NCBI GenBank assembly: GCA_036269135.1
Contig: DATASQ010000023.1
Span: forward strand, 42,558 to 106,557
Length of the DNA: 64,000 nucleotides
Reading direction: 5' to 3'
Origin: Palsa-343 sp036269135
GTDB taxonomy: Bacteria; Acidobacteriota; Terriglobia; Terriglobales; Acidobacteriaceae
A program made the position numbers and the translations under genes. Under the pieces are notes generated by a model. That model was given only the letters and a program-made list of their open reading frames with translations. It ran no database searches and was not told the origin of the DNA. This document shows, in pieces, positions 1-8,130 of this stretch; within the stretch, counting starts at the first letter, position 1; every line of letters starts with the position of its first letter.

Positions 1-700
1 CGTCGAGGGCGACGACAGCGGCTTTCATGCGAATCGAGTCAGTGATGACGCGCTCGAGCGCGGCCGCATCGCGGGCCAGAATCTTCCCGGTGTTCTGCTC
101 CATGAAGCGGAAGAGAGCAGCGTCGCGGATGATGCCGGCCTTGACGCTTTCGAAGAGTCCGGCGCGGAACTCGCGATCAGGCAGCGTCTGCAGCACGTCA
201 AGGTCAGCGAAGACCGCGCGCGGATGATGGAAGCTGCCGATCAGATTTTTTCCGGCGGCGAGATTGGCGCCGGTTTTGCCGCCTACCGAGGAGTCCACCT
301 GCGCGAGCAGCGTGGTCGGCGCCTGAATGTAGTCGATGCCGCGCATGTAGATGGCGGCGAGAAAGCCGCTGAGGTCCCCGACAATGCCGCCGCCGAAGGC
401 GACCAGGACGGAGGAGCGGTCGGCTCCGGCGCGGGCGAGCTGGTCGGCCAGCTTCTCCACCTGAGCGAGGCGCTTGAACCGCTCGCCGGCTGGCAGGAAG
501 AGGACCGTCGGTTGGGCGGATGCAGAGAAGGCGGCGAGCAGCTTCTGGCCCCAGAGGGCCCAGATCTCCGTTGAGGTAACAACGAAAGCCCGGCTGGCAG
601 CCGACTTTTGGACTGTCCGCGCGAGTTCCGGGAAGAGGTTGCGGCCAACATAGACTGGGTATTTCGCCGAAGGGGTCTGGACGGTGAGGGCCGGCTTCAC
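1..700 (-). CDS. aroB: 3-dehydroquinate synthase, C-terminus beyond window
   Basis: Second step of the shikimate pathway: NAD-dependent cyclisation of DAHP to 3-dehydroquinate in the cytoplasm. The visible N-terminal ~233 residues carry the NAD-binding glycine motif GGGIVGDLSG and the family signature VDSSVGGKTGANLAAGKNLIG followed by FHHP, both as in known AroB enzymes. Translation is proposed from GTG at 700-698 because an in-frame ATG is not available; a weak GGAA lies about 6 bases upstream. The 3' end runs off the left edge. A 23-bp tandem duplication lies directly in the leader. Identity is secure; the start is less so. Confidence 0.95.
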   Translation of the reverse strand, partial: MKPALTVQTPSAKYPVYVGRNLFPELARTVQKSAASRAFVVTSTEIWALWGQKLLAAFSASAQPTVLFLPAGERFKRLAQVEKLADQLARAGADRSSVLVAFGGGIVGDLSGFLAAIYMRGIDYIQAPTTLLAQVDSSVGGKTGANLAAGKNLIGSFHHPRAVFADLDVLQTLPDREFRAGLFESVKAGIIRDAALFRFMEQNTGKILARDAAALERVITDSIRMKAAVVALD

Positions 701-715
701 GGTGATTCCATCGTA

Positions 716-762
716 CTGTAGGGCTCTCTTCTTGTGTTCTGTAGGGCTCTCTTCTTGTGTTC
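716..762. repeat. Two-copy 23-bp tandem repeat in the aroB leader
   Basis: The 23-base unit ctgtagggctctcttcttgtgtt, here split as ctgtagggctctcttc and ttgtgtt, occurs twice head to tail at 716-738 and 739-761 without a mismatch. It begins about 16 bases upstream of the proposed aroB start codon. It is most simply a recent local duplication; whether it affects aroB expression is unknown. Confidence 0.85.
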
Positions 763-970
763 GGCCGCCATTTGGGCCTTTTGTCGGGGTTTGCACTTTA
801 GCGCTGGCGTCCATGCCTTCATTGACCTGCGGGATCCGGGTATCACAGGCTATGGGGCATCCCGGAGTGATCTGCCGCTATACTCAGGCCAGAGTCATCG
901 CACAGCTCTGAAGCGCGCGGTTGAAGGACCGGGCGAAGTTCCGTGCGAGGGCAAGAGAGGGACAGGAGTC

Positions 971-1219
971 GTGCTGGGCGCCTTGCGTTTTGTATGGAAT
1001 GCGACCACCGGCCATCGTCTGCGGCCGTGGCGCAGCGAATATGTGAAATGGCGGATTGAAACCTACTCGGGCCTGAAAGCCGAAGAGTTGCGCATGCGCG
1101 ATGTGATCGGGTTCGCCTGGGGCGAGAAGGGGAATCTGCTGCGTTTTCTGCGCTGGACCGATCGGATGGAGACGTGGAAGCATGCAGGCGGTCACCGGCG
1201 GCCGGAGCCGGGAGAGTGA
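971..1219 (+). CDS. Small conserved-looking hypothetical protein (82 aa)
   Basis: Unrecognised small cytoplasmic protein rich in Trp, Arg and Glu (for example WNATTGHRLRPWRSEY and GFAWGEKGNLLRFLRW). It has no signal peptide or membrane segment. The GTG at 971 is chosen because purine-rich AGAGAGGGACAGGAG precedes it and the composition looks protein-like only from here. Its stop overlaps the GTGA start of the downstream xylanase gene, so the two are probably translated together. No function can be assigned. Confidence 0.6.
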   Translation: MLGALRFVWNATTGHRLRPWRSEYVKWRIETYSGLKAEELRMRDVIGFAWGEKGNLLRFLRWTDRMETWKHAGGHRRPEPGE

Positions 1220-2481
1220 TAAGCCTGGACGCGATCGACGGGCGGCATCGCCGGACGCGGCGGGAGTTCCTGAAAGATGCGGCTGCCGCGATGGCGGCGG
1301 GAGGCGCGGCTGCGGTGTTGCCTCTGGGTTGCGGCGGCGGGAAGACTGCAGCAGGCGCAAGAAGCGTGCCGACCGCGCGAGGACAAGCGCCGACACTGAC
1401 CGATGTGAACGGGCCACGGTCCCTGCGGGCGGCAGCGGCCGCGCACGGGCTGCTCGTGGGCTGCGCCGTCGTTCCGGAGAAGCTGGATGGCGAGCCGGCC
1501 TACGCGCAGACGGTCGCCGAACAGGCAAACATTGTGGTTCCGGAGAATGCGCTGAAGTGGGCCGCCCTGCGGCCGTCGCCGCAGCAGTTCGATTTTCGCG
1601 GCGCGGACGATGTGCTGGTCTTTGCCCTGACCCACGATCAGCGGGTTCGCGGACACAATCTCTGCTGGCACGAGGCATTGCCCGCGTGGTTTGCCACGAC
1701 GGTGAATCACTCCAACGCGGCTCACTATCTGACGCGGCATATTGTGACCGTGGCGGGACGGTACGCGGGGAAGATCCACTCGTGGGACGTGGTAAACGAG
1801 GCGGTAGACGTAAAGAGCGGGCGTCCTGACGGGCTGCGGGATTCGCCATGGCTGCGGCTGATTGGGCCAGGGTATATCGAGTTGGCGTTTCGCACGGCGC
1901 GGGCGGCCGATCCCCATGCCTTGCTGACGTACAACGATTACGGAATCGAAGGGGACACGCAGGAGCAGATCGACAAGCGCGGGCAGGTGCTGATGCTGGT
2001 GCGGCGGTTGCGGGCGCGGAGCGTGCCGATTGACGCGGTGGGCGTGCAGAGCCATTTGACGGCGGGCGATCCGCTGCCAGGCGCGGGGCTGATCCGCTTT
2101 GTGCGGGAGCTGGCGGCGATGGGGTTGCAGGTGTTCATCACGGAGATGGACGTGAACGATCGCAATCTGCCCGAAGCCGTGGCAGCGCGCGATACGGCGG
2201 TGGCGGCGGTCTATCGCGCGTATCTGGGGATGATGCTGGCCGAACCAAATGTGAATGTGGCGCTCACCTGGGGGATCACGGATCGATATACATGGTTGCA
2301 GGGCGCAAAGCATGGGCGGGCGGATGCACGTCCGGAGCGCCCGCTGCCGTTCGACTATGACTACCAGCCGACACCGGCATTTTTTGCCGAACGCGCCGCG
2401 ATTGAGACGAGGCGGAAGTCGGCCCTGCCGGCGGCGAATCCCTATGCGCCGTTTCGGCCTGGAGCAACGGAACCGGTCTGA
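1216..2481 (+). CDS. Endo-1,4-beta-xylanase, GH10 family, Tat-type lipoprotein
   Basis: Retaining glycoside hydrolase that cleaves internal beta-1,4-xylosidic bonds of xylan outside the cytoplasm. The N-terminus has a twin-arginine motif (RREFLK) followed by a hydrophobic stretch and a lipobox-like LPLGC, so export by Tat and lipid anchoring are likely. GH10 motifs are intact: NALKW and RGHNLCWHE in the substrate cleft, acid/base Glu195 in WDVVNEA and nucleophile Glu310 in FITEMDV. Length of 421 aa fits a single catalytic domain plus export signal, with no carbohydrate-binding module. GTG at 1216 is preferred because it overlaps the upstream stop (GTGA) and leaves the Tat motif near the N-terminus; TTG/ATG alternatives further upstream are possible. 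Confidence 0.93.
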   Translation: MISLDAIDGRHRRTRREFLKDAAAAMAAGGAAAVLPLGCGGGKTAAGARSVPTARGQAPTLTDVNGPRSLRAAAAAHGLLVGCAVVPEKLDGEPAYAQTVAEQANIVVPENALKWAALRPSPQQFDFRGADDVLVFALTHDQRVRGHNLCWHEALPAWFATTVNHSNAAHYLTRHIVTVAGRYAGKIHSWDVVNEAVDVKSGRPDGLRDSPWLRLIGPGYIELAFRTARAADPHALLTYNDYGIEGDTQEQIDKRGQVLMLVRRLRARSVPIDAVGVQSHLTAGDPLPGAGLIRFVRELAAMGLQVFITEMDVNDRNLPEAVAARDTAVAAVYRAYLGMMLAEPNVNVALTWGITDRYTWLQGAKHGRADARPERPLPFDYDYQPTPAFFAERAAIETRRKSALPAANPYAPFRPGATEPV

Positions 2482-2494
2482 TCTAATAAGAAAC

Positions 2495-3649
2495 ATGGCG
2501 GGACGCTGGTTTTCTGCGGGTGGGGTGTTCATGTTGCTTGCGGTGCTGGCGACGCCGGCGTGGGGGCAGCAGCCGTTTCCGGGAGAACCGCCGCAGAGCC
2601 AGAACCAGTCGAAGCCCCAGGCAGAGCCGTTTCCGGGAGAGCCGGCGCAGACGCAGCCTTCTGCGGCGCCGAATGTGCCGCGTGCGGCCGGTCGGCCGCC
2701 GGTCGATCCGCGCGATCCTAACCTGTATCTGCCGACCTTTCGCGTGAGCACGAGCGTGGTGATTGTGCCGACCCTGGTGGAAAAGCCGGATGGGTCCGTC
2801 CTTTATGGGCTAAAAGAGAAAGATTTTGAGGTACTCGACAACGGCGTGCCGCAGAAGCTGCAGGTGGACGATGACCTGGACATGCAGCCGGTGTCGCTGG
2901 TGGTGTGCGTGGAGCGGGGGCGCGATGCGCCGCTGGAGTTCGACAAGATTGGCCACCTCGGGCCGCTGCTGCAGCTGTTCACCGGCGACGGACATGGACA
3001 GGTGGCGCTGGTGGCCTTTGATTCGAATCCGACCTGGGTCGAGCCGTTTACGGACAACAGCGATGCGATTACGCGGGATCTCGAGAACATGCCCGCAGGC
3101 GATGGCGGCGCCGCGATTCTGGATGCGGTGGGGTACTCGGTGAATCTGCTGGAGCAGCAGCCGCCCGATCATCGACGGGTATTGCTGCTGATCAGCGAGT
3201 CGCGCGATCACGGAAGCCGGCACTTCAACATCCCCGAGCTGGTGGAGCGGATTGGGACCAGCAACACGCTGGTGCTGAGCATGGAATTCTCGCCCTCGAA
3301 GGCCGAGATCATCAATTGGGCGAAGGGCGAACCGAAGGTCGCCGGCGGCGGTCTGCTGGCCGGGCTGCTGATGACGATGAATGCCATGCGGCGGAACACG
3401 CCGAAGACCCTGGCCGCGCTGAGCGGGGGCGAGTACGATCCGTTCACGAAGGAGAAGGGATTTGAGCAGCGCGTGGCAGAAGCGGCCAGCCATGCGCGCA
3501 ACCGGTACATTCTGAGCTTTCATCCCACCGACCTGACGCCGGGGCTGCACACCATCGAGGTGAAGCTGACGCAGGACTACGGGGCCCAGGTGGTGGCCCG
3601 GAACAGCTACTGGGCGATTCGGCGCGACGCTGCAGGACAGCCGCAGTAG
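2495..3649 (+). CDS. Secreted VWFA-related domain protein (acidobacterial type)
   Basis: 384-residue protein with a Sec signal peptide ending near AWGQ, a Pro/Gln-rich linker and a von Willebrand A-like domain. The linker contains the duplicated motif PFPGEP; at DNA level the 15-mer gccgtttccgggaga recurs 54 bp apart (2572 and 2626). The domain contains the features typical of the VWFA-related family common in Acidobacteria: VLDNGVPQKLQVDDD near the start, then an A-domain fold with HFNIPELVERIG, and a C-terminal YILSFHPTD segment. The canonical MIDAS DxSxS is replaced by a CVERGRD-type sequence, so metal binding is uncertain. It follows the xylanase gene by 13 bases and is probably cotranscribed. 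Its cellular role is unknown. Confidence 0.85.
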   Translation: MAGRWFSAGGVFMLLAVLATPAWGQQPFPGEPPQSQNQSKPQAEPFPGEPAQTQPSAAPNVPRAAGRPPVDPRDPNLYLPTFRVSTSVVIVPTLVEKPDGSVLYGLKEKDFEVLDNGVPQKLQVDDDLDMQPVSLVVCVERGRDAPLEFDKIGHLGPLLQLFTGDGHGQVALVAFDSNPTWVEPFTDNSDAITRDLENMPAGDGGAAILDAVGYSVNLLEQQPPDHRRVLLLISESRDHGSRHFNIPELVERIGTSNTLVLSMEFSPSKAEIINWAKGEPKVAGGGLLAGLLMTMNAMRRNTPKTLAALSGGEYDPFTKEKGFEQRVAEAASHARNRYILSFHPTDLTPGLHTIEVKLTQDYGAQVVARNSYWAIRRDAAGQPQ

Positions 3650-3721
3650 CGAAGCGCGGAGCACAGCGGCTGCATCCAACAGGGAGTTCCTGGGAAATTT
3701 TGAAGCGGAAGAGGATTGCCA

Positions 3722-4402
3722 ATGGGCGAGCATGTGAAACTGCGGGCCGCGGATGGATTTGAGCTGGATGCATATGTAGCGCGGCCGGAGGGTACGCCAG
3801 TGGCCGGGCTGGTGGTGGTGCAGGAGGCGTTCGGCGTGAATCACCACATTCGCGAGGTAACGGACGAATGGGCGAAGGATGGGTTCCTGGCAGTGGCGCC
3901 GGCGCTGTTCGATCGCGTGCAGCGAGGAGTGGAGCTGGGCTATGGGCAGGAGACCCTGCAGCAGGCGATGGGGCTGATCCGGCAGGGCAACACCGATGAC
4001 CGGGTGATGGACGTGGCGGCGGCATTGGACTACGTGCGGCGGGAGACGGGGAAGAAGGTCGGAGTGATCGGCTATTGCCTGGGCGGATCGATGGCGTGGC
4101 TGGCGGCGACCCGGCTCAATCCTGATGCGGCCGTGGGCTATTACGGGAGCATGATCGCGCAGTATGGCGGAGAGGCGTTGCACGCGCCGGTGATGCTGCA
4201 CTTCGGCCAGGAAGATACGCATATTCCGAAGGATCAAATCGACGCGAAGGTGGCGGCGGCGCATCCGGAGGTGCCAATCTACTGGTACGCGGGGGCGGGG
4301 CACGGCTTCAACACAAGCGATCGCCAGAGCTATAACCCGGAAGCGGCCAGGCTGGCGCGGGAGCGGTCGCTGGCGTTTCTGAAGAAGAATCTTGATCTCT
4401 AA
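3722..4402 (+). CDS. Dienelactone hydrolase family protein
   Basis: Cytoplasmic alpha/beta hydrolase of 226 aa. The nucleophile elbow GYCLGG places the catalytic cysteine at about residue 119, as in carboxymethylenebutenolidase; the Asp is in HFGQEDTHI and the His in GAGHGFN, completing a Cys-Asp-His triad. Family members hydrolyse dienelactones in chlorocatechol breakdown or act on other small esters; the neighbourhood holds no aromatic-degradation genes, so the natural substrate is open. ATG 3722 is preferred over the TTG two codons upstream because GGAAGAGGA lies 6 bases before it. Confidence 0.9.
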   Translation: MGEHVKLRAADGFELDAYVARPEGTPVAGLVVVQEAFGVNHHIREVTDEWAKDGFLAVAPALFDRVQRGVELGYGQETLQQAMGLIRQGNTDDRVMDVAAALDYVRRETGKKVGVIGYCLGGSMAWLAATRLNPDAAVGYYGSMIAQYGGEALHAPVMLHFGQEDTHIPKDQIDAKVAAAHPEVPIYWYAGAGHGFNTSDRQSYNPEAARLARERSLAFLKKNLDL

Positions 4403-4437
4403 CGCTTAGCGGACAGCGGCAGGGCACACTCATCAGG

Positions 4438-5760
4438 ATGGCGGCAGACCCACTACAACCGAGCGGCGGGCAGAGCGGCTATTCGCACGCGTGGCGGGCC
4501 CTGCGGCATCGAAATTTCCGGCTGTTCTTCGGTGGGCAAACAATCTCGCTGGTAGGCACGTGGATGACGCGGATCGCCACCGCGTGGCTGGTGTATCGAC
4601 TGACCCATTCGGCGCTGCTGTTGGGCATGGTGGGCTTCGTCGGTCAGATTCCAACGTTCCTGCTGGCGCCGTTTGCCGGGGTGGTGGTGGACCGAGCGAA
4701 CCGGCGGCAGGTGCTCATCTGGACGCAGTCCCTGGCCATGGTGCAGTCGCTGCTGCTGGCGTGGCTGACGCTGAGCCACCGCATCACCATCGCTGAAGTA
4801 CTGGTGCTGAGCGCGTTCCAGGGGCTGATCAACGCGTTCGATATGCCCGGCCGGCAGGCCTTCATGGTCCAGATGGTCGAGGACCGAAGCGATCTCTCCA
4901 ATGCGATCGCCATCAACTCTTCGATGGTCAACGTGGCGCGCCTGGTGGGGCCCTCGCTGGCCGGGCTGGTGATTGCCGCGAGCAGCGAGGGATATTGCTT
5001 CCTGATCGACGGCATCAGCTATATCGCGGTCATCATTTCGCTCCTGATGATGCGGGTGCATGTGGCGGCAGTGCGGCGGGCGGCGGCCGGGATGTTCCAG
5101 CAGCTGCACGAGGGCTGGTCGTACGTGTCGAGCTTTACGCCGGTGCGGACGATTTTGATTCTGTTCGGCCTGGTGAGCCTGATGGGCATGCCATACATGG
5201 TGCTGATGCCGATTTTTGCGGCGAAGGTGCTGCATGGCGGGGCGCACACGCTGGGGTTTCTGATGGGCGCGGCGGGCGCAGGGGCCCTGATCTCGGCGTT
5301 TTCTCTGGTGCTGCGACGGAGTGTGCGCGGTCTGACCCGGATGATCCCCATCTCGGCGGTCGTCTTTGGCGCGGGTCTCGTGGCGTTTGGGTTTTCGCGG
5401 TGGCTGCCGCTCTCTCTGGTGCTGATGCTCTTCACCGGCTTCGGCATGCTGCAGGGGATGACGGCGAGCAACACCATCATCCAGACGCTGGTGCCGGAGG
5501 ACAAGCGAGGCCGGGTGATGAGCTACTACACGGCGGCGTTTGTCGGAATGGCGCCGTGGGGAAGCCTGCTGGCGGGGTCGATGGCGCACTGGATCGGGGC
5601 GCCGCGGACGGTGATGTTCACGGGTTCGTGCTGCATCGTGGGCGGCATCTGGTTCTGGACCCGGCTGCCGGCCATCCGGCGCGAGATGCGGCCGATTTAT
5701 GAGCAGATGGGGATCATCACCCCGATCCCGCAGCCGCAGCAGGAACAGGCGGCGAACTGA
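4438..5760 (+). CDS. MFS transporter, EntS-like exporter family
   Basis: Inner-membrane protein of 440 aa with roughly 12 hydrophobic segments. The N-terminal sequence FRLFFGGQTISLVGTWM and the motif between helices 2 and 3 (VVVDRANRRQVLI) are typical of the MFS_3/enterobactin-exporter-like group. This group exports small molecules or drugs by proton antiport. No siderophore or antibiotic gene lies nearby, so substrate is unknown. It starts 35 bases after the dienelactone hydrolase, with only a weak AGG in front of the ATG. Confidence 0.85.
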   Translation: MAADPLQPSGGQSGYSHAWRALRHRNFRLFFGGQTISLVGTWMTRIATAWLVYRLTHSALLLGMVGFVGQIPTFLLAPFAGVVVDRANRRQVLIWTQSLAMVQSLLLAWLTLSHRITIAEVLVLSAFQGLINAFDMPGRQAFMVQMVEDRSDLSNAIAINSSMVNVARLVGPSLAGLVIAASSEGYCFLIDGISYIAVIISLLMMRVHVAAVRRAAAGMFQQLHEGWSYVSSFTPVRTILILFGLVSLMGMPYMVLMPIFAAKVLHGGAHTLGFLMGAAGAGALISAFSLVLRRSVRGLTRMIPISAVVFGAGLVAFGFSRWLPLSLVLMLFTGFGMLQGMTASNTIIQTLVPEDKRGRVMSYYTAAFVGMAPWGSLLAGSMAHWIGAPRTVMFTGSCCIVGGIWFWTRLPAIRREMRPIYEQMGIITPIPQPQQEQAAN

Positions 5761-6094
5761 GGACCGCAGCAGGGCGGCAGGCGGAGATTCGGTTAGCGGA
5801 GAAGCAGCCCATGAAAGGGGAGGCAAAAAAATCCCCGGGACGCTTGGTGCGCCCGGGGATTCGGGAGGCCATCTCTGTTTGCAAAGACAGAATAAGTCCT
5901 GCCGGGGCGCAGCGCGTCGGGACAAAGATTGCATTTTCTGTACAACTTTGGTTGGAGGGCCGGGTTAGCGAAGACATTCCAAAATGGGAACGGAGAGGAA
6001 ACGGGAATTACCATCTTCCGTTTTCTCCCGCTGGAAAGGCGCCGCGCGCAGCGACGGCCGCGTAAAATGCGGCGCTTTTCCCAGAGGAAGCCGC
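5761..6094. other. Gene-free interval between MFS exporter and small membrane protein
   Basis: 334 bases with no credible coding frame on either strand. It contains a strong hairpin with a poly-A left flank (5825-5860, a terminator for minus-strand RNA), a near-palindrome CTGTTTGCAAAGACAG-like at about 5874-5889, and the ribosome binding site AGAGGAAG for the gene at 6095. No minus-strand gene exists to feed the terminator, so a small RNA is possible. Confidence 0.5.
5825..5860 (-). terminator. Intrinsic terminator reading minus strand
   Basis: Arms ATCCCCGGG (5831-5839) and CCCGGGGAT (5852-5860) pair perfectly, and CGC/GCG extend the stem inward around the loop TTGGT. Read on the minus strand the stem is followed by seven T (complement of A 5825-5831). 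The plus-strand side lacks a T-run, so it should stop minus-strand transcripts. Confidence 0.75.
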
Positions 6095-6547
6095 ATGGCT
6101 CTGCGGGTGCTGCAGATTTGTCTGGCGGGGATCGACTGCGCGTACGGCATGCTGCTGGTGGCGGGGTACGGCCGCAGCGCGTGGCACATGGCGGGCTGGC
6201 AGCAGCCCGCACTGGCGCTGATTGTTTTCTCGGTGCTTCCCGCGAGTGTTCTGTCGGTGCGTCTTTCGACGCCGGCGGCAATTGGGCAATTCGCCTGCGC
6301 GTTTCTCGGCAGACAGCTCCTGCACAACGGTCCATGGCCGGACTTGCGCCTGGTGGCAGCCTTGTCGATGACGCTGGCCGTGGCCATGGTCGCGGTAGCC
6401 GTCTTCCGGGGCGTCGTCGAAATCACGCGCGAAGCCTACGGCGAGACGGAGCATCAGGACGACCGGTACATCCCGGAGGTCAACGAAAACGAGGCCGACC
6501 TGAAGGTCGCGACGGCGGGTGGGGCGCGGAATCAGCTGTGGTTCTAG
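6095..6547 (+). CDS. Small four-helix integral membrane protein, unknown function
   Basis: 150-residue protein with about four hydrophobic segments (first near LQICLAGIDCAYGMLLVAGY, last near LVAALSMTLAVAMVAVAVF) and a polar, acidic C-terminal tail ending in NQLWF. The ATG at 6095 has a good AGAGGAAG site 5 bases upstream. No family recognised. It stands alone between a gene-free interval and the convergent MarR gene. Confidence 0.7.
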   Translation: MALRVLQICLAGIDCAYGMLLVAGYGRSAWHMAGWQQPALALIVFSVLPASVLSVRLSTPAAIGQFACAFLGRQLLHNGPWPDLRLVAALSMTLAVAMVAVAVFRGVVEITREAYGETEHQDDRYIPEVNENEADLKVATAGGARNQLWF

Positions 6548-6631
6548 TAAGACAGCCTCGGGCACGGAGCTCGGAGCCGGGAGCATTCACCACAGAGGAC
6601 ACGAAGACCGCCGGTAGCTGACGACCAGTCG

Positions 6632-7195
6632 CTATGCGTGGCGCGGGGTCGGCTTTTCGCGCGGAGTCTCCTTCTCATGGTGGCCGTTGCCGCCGTTGGC
6701 CGGCTGCTGCTGCGGCGTGAGCAGAACCCGGCGCAGGGCCCGGATCAGCTCGGGACCCGTTTCCTCGAGTTCGCGGAGGTGCCAGGCGGCGAGCGATCCG
6801 AGGAGCTTTTCGCCGAGGGGCGTCATGCGCAGCAGGATGCGGCGGTGGTCGGTGGGATCGGGACAACGGCGGAGCAGCCCCTGCTCAATGGTGCGATCGA
6901 CGAGTTCAACCGCGCTGTTGTGCTTGAGGAGCATGCGCGCGGCCACGTTGGCGATGGTGGGATCGAGTTCCTCAGGCATGCCCCAGACGCACTGCAGAAG
7001 CTGATACTGCTGGGCGCGAATGCCGGCGGCGCCGGCAGCGAGGCTGCTGAAGTGCAAAAACTTTCTTAGCTGAAAACGAAATTCCGCCAGGCGGCGCATC
7101 TGGGCACGGGTAAGCGGGGCCGGTTCCTTGGCGGTGTGCTGGATGTGTCCGTTCGTGGCGATGGAAACGACACTGGGACTTTCGCTGAAATTCAT
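6632..7195 (-). CDS. MarR-family transcriptional regulator
   Basis: 187-residue DNA-binding protein. The winged helix-turn-helix spans roughly residues 55-130, with the recognition helix region NVAARMLLKHNSAVELVDR and wing DPTDHRRILLRMT, both typical of MarR. The C-terminal ~30 residues form an unusual Gln/Asn/Gly/His-rich polar tail. MarR proteins are dimeric repressors that release DNA on binding phenolic ligands or on oxidation. A perfect 26-bp palindrome ends 8 bases before the ATG and is the obvious candidate operator, implying autoregulation. The upstream gene in the same direction is a DUF2007 protein. Confidence 0.92.
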   Translation of the reverse strand: MNFSESPSVVSIATNGHIQHTAKEPAPLTRAQMRRLAEFRFQLRKFLHFSSLAAGAAGIRAQQYQLLQCVWGMPEELDPTIANVAARMLLKHNSAVELVDRTIEQGLLRRCPDPTDHRRILLRMTPLGEKLLGSLAAWHLRELEETGPELIRALRRVLLTPQQQPANGGNGHHEKETPREKPTPRHA

Positions 7196-7202
7196 GCGTT
7201 TA

Positions 7203-7228
7203 TCGTAGCACGATATATCGTGCTACGA
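7203..7228. promoter_or_regulatory. Perfect 26-bp palindrome, candidate MarR operator
   Basis: Two 13-base arms, TCGTAGCACGATA and its exact complement TATCGTGCTACGA, meet with no spacer. The site overlaps the last codon and stop of the DUF2007 gene and ends 8 bases before the marR start codon. Position and symmetry fit autorepression by the MarR dimer. The same sequence would also fold into a hairpin in the mRNA next to the start codon, where no ribosome binding site is otherwise visible. Confidence 0.7.
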
Positions 7229-7468
7229 CATTTGAGCGTCTTCGCTCCCCTCCGGCGCGCCGGGATCGGCAAGAATGGCGCGGGCGTCGGTTTCATCTTC
7301 GGATCGCACCTGGAGCTGGAGGGGTCCCAGCCCGGGTTCCATGATGCGGGCGTTCTCTCCGGAGAGAAAAGCCTCAATACCCGCGGATTCGAGCCGGCCT
7401 CTGGCCAGTTCGGCTTCAAGAGGTTCGGTAAAGCTGGCAACTGTCACCACGTTTGTCATATTTTCCAT
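7223..7468 (-). CDS. DUF2007-type small protein (putative signal-transducing)
   Basis: 81-residue soluble protein resembling the DUF2007 family: an N-terminal VVTVASFTEPLEAELARGRLESAGI strand-helix (two pieces) followed by FLSGENARIM and a second alpha/beta half (LQVRSEDETDARAIL). The fold is ferredoxin-like and the role is unknown, although the family is labelled signal-transducing. It lies 27 bases upstream of marR and is probably cotranscribed with it, although the palindrome could give marR its own control. Confidence 0.82.
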   Translation of the reverse strand: MENMTNVVTVASFTEPLEAELARGRLESAGIEAFLSGENARIMEPGLGPLQLQVRSEDETDARAILADPGAPEGSEDAQMS

Positions 7469-7524
7469 TGAGTCGACGCTCCCATTCGGTTTCTTATCAT
7501 CTTAATCAACGAAATCCCAGGGAG

Positions 7525-8052
7525 ATGGCCTTGCACAGGAGTTCCACATTGAGATTTCTCGCCTTCTGTCTACTCGCGTGCCTCGGCGCTTCTGTTGAGG
7601 CGTACGCCCAGGCTCCTCCCGATCTTCTCGTCGCGGCCGGACATTGCGTCGCCACCGCCAGAGGAGATTGGTTCGATCTGGCCCGCGACGACCCGTATGC
7701 GCTGGAACTGGGCACTGTCTCCGGGGGCCCGTCGGGTTCCGCTGGAGAGGCTCTCTACCTGATCGATTTCACCACGCCGACACATTCCCAGGGCTTGGCC
7801 TTCGCCTTCCAGACTCGCGGCAAAGGCTCGCATCGTGAGCTGACTCTGGAGTCGCGAACGCGCTTTCGCCAGACCGTGGATGGGACGCAGCAGGTGAGCT
7901 TAATCGATCCGCCGCTGGGCGGGATCAGTTCCCAGGATGGAATTCTCGGCGCCATTCAACAGGTTGGGTTCCATACCTGGAAAGTGCCGGTCGCCGACTT
8001 GCGCCACAGCGCGAAGTCTGTTTCCTGCAGCACCACAGGAGCCCTTCGATAG
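7525..8052 (+). CDS. Secreted hypothetical protein
   Basis: 175 residues from ATG 7525, with a signal peptide (RFLAFCLLACLGASVEAYA) likely cut before QAPPD. The mature part is beta-rich and has no recognised domain. An alternative TTG at 7549 has a better ribosome binding site (AGGAG, 8 bases away) and gives a tighter signal peptide; the ATG at 7525 has GGGAG touching it. It diverges from the DUF2007 gene. The sequence ends abruptly after a Ser/Cys-rich stretch. Confidence 0.65.
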   Translation: MALHRSSTLRFLAFCLLACLGASVEAYAQAPPDLLVAAGHCVATARGDWFDLARDDPYALELGTVSGGPSGSAGEALYLIDFTTPTHSQGLAFAFQTRGKGSHRELTLESRTRFRQTVDGTQQVSLIDPPLGGISSQDGILGAIQQVGFHTWKVPVADLRHSAKSVSCSTTGALR

Positions 8053-8130
8053 CCAGGTTCCCGTGTGCCCTTGCGCCCGCTGAAGACGCTGCGACGATAG
8101 AATGAGAGGTTCTGTCGGAGGAGATCTGCT

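Noticed and set aside
876..890. TATACT near 879 as promoter of the gene at 971
   Set aside because: No acceptable -35 hexamer lies 16-18 bases upstream, so no promoter is claimed.
2572..2640. Repeated PFPGEP/gccgtttccgggaga as a possible mobile or CRISPR-like repeat
   Set aside because: Only two copies within one coding frame; it is a short coding repeat in a linker.
1192..2751. Open frame of ~519 codons antisense to the xylanase
   Set aside because: Overlaps a clear GH10 gene; its product is Arg/His-rich noise.
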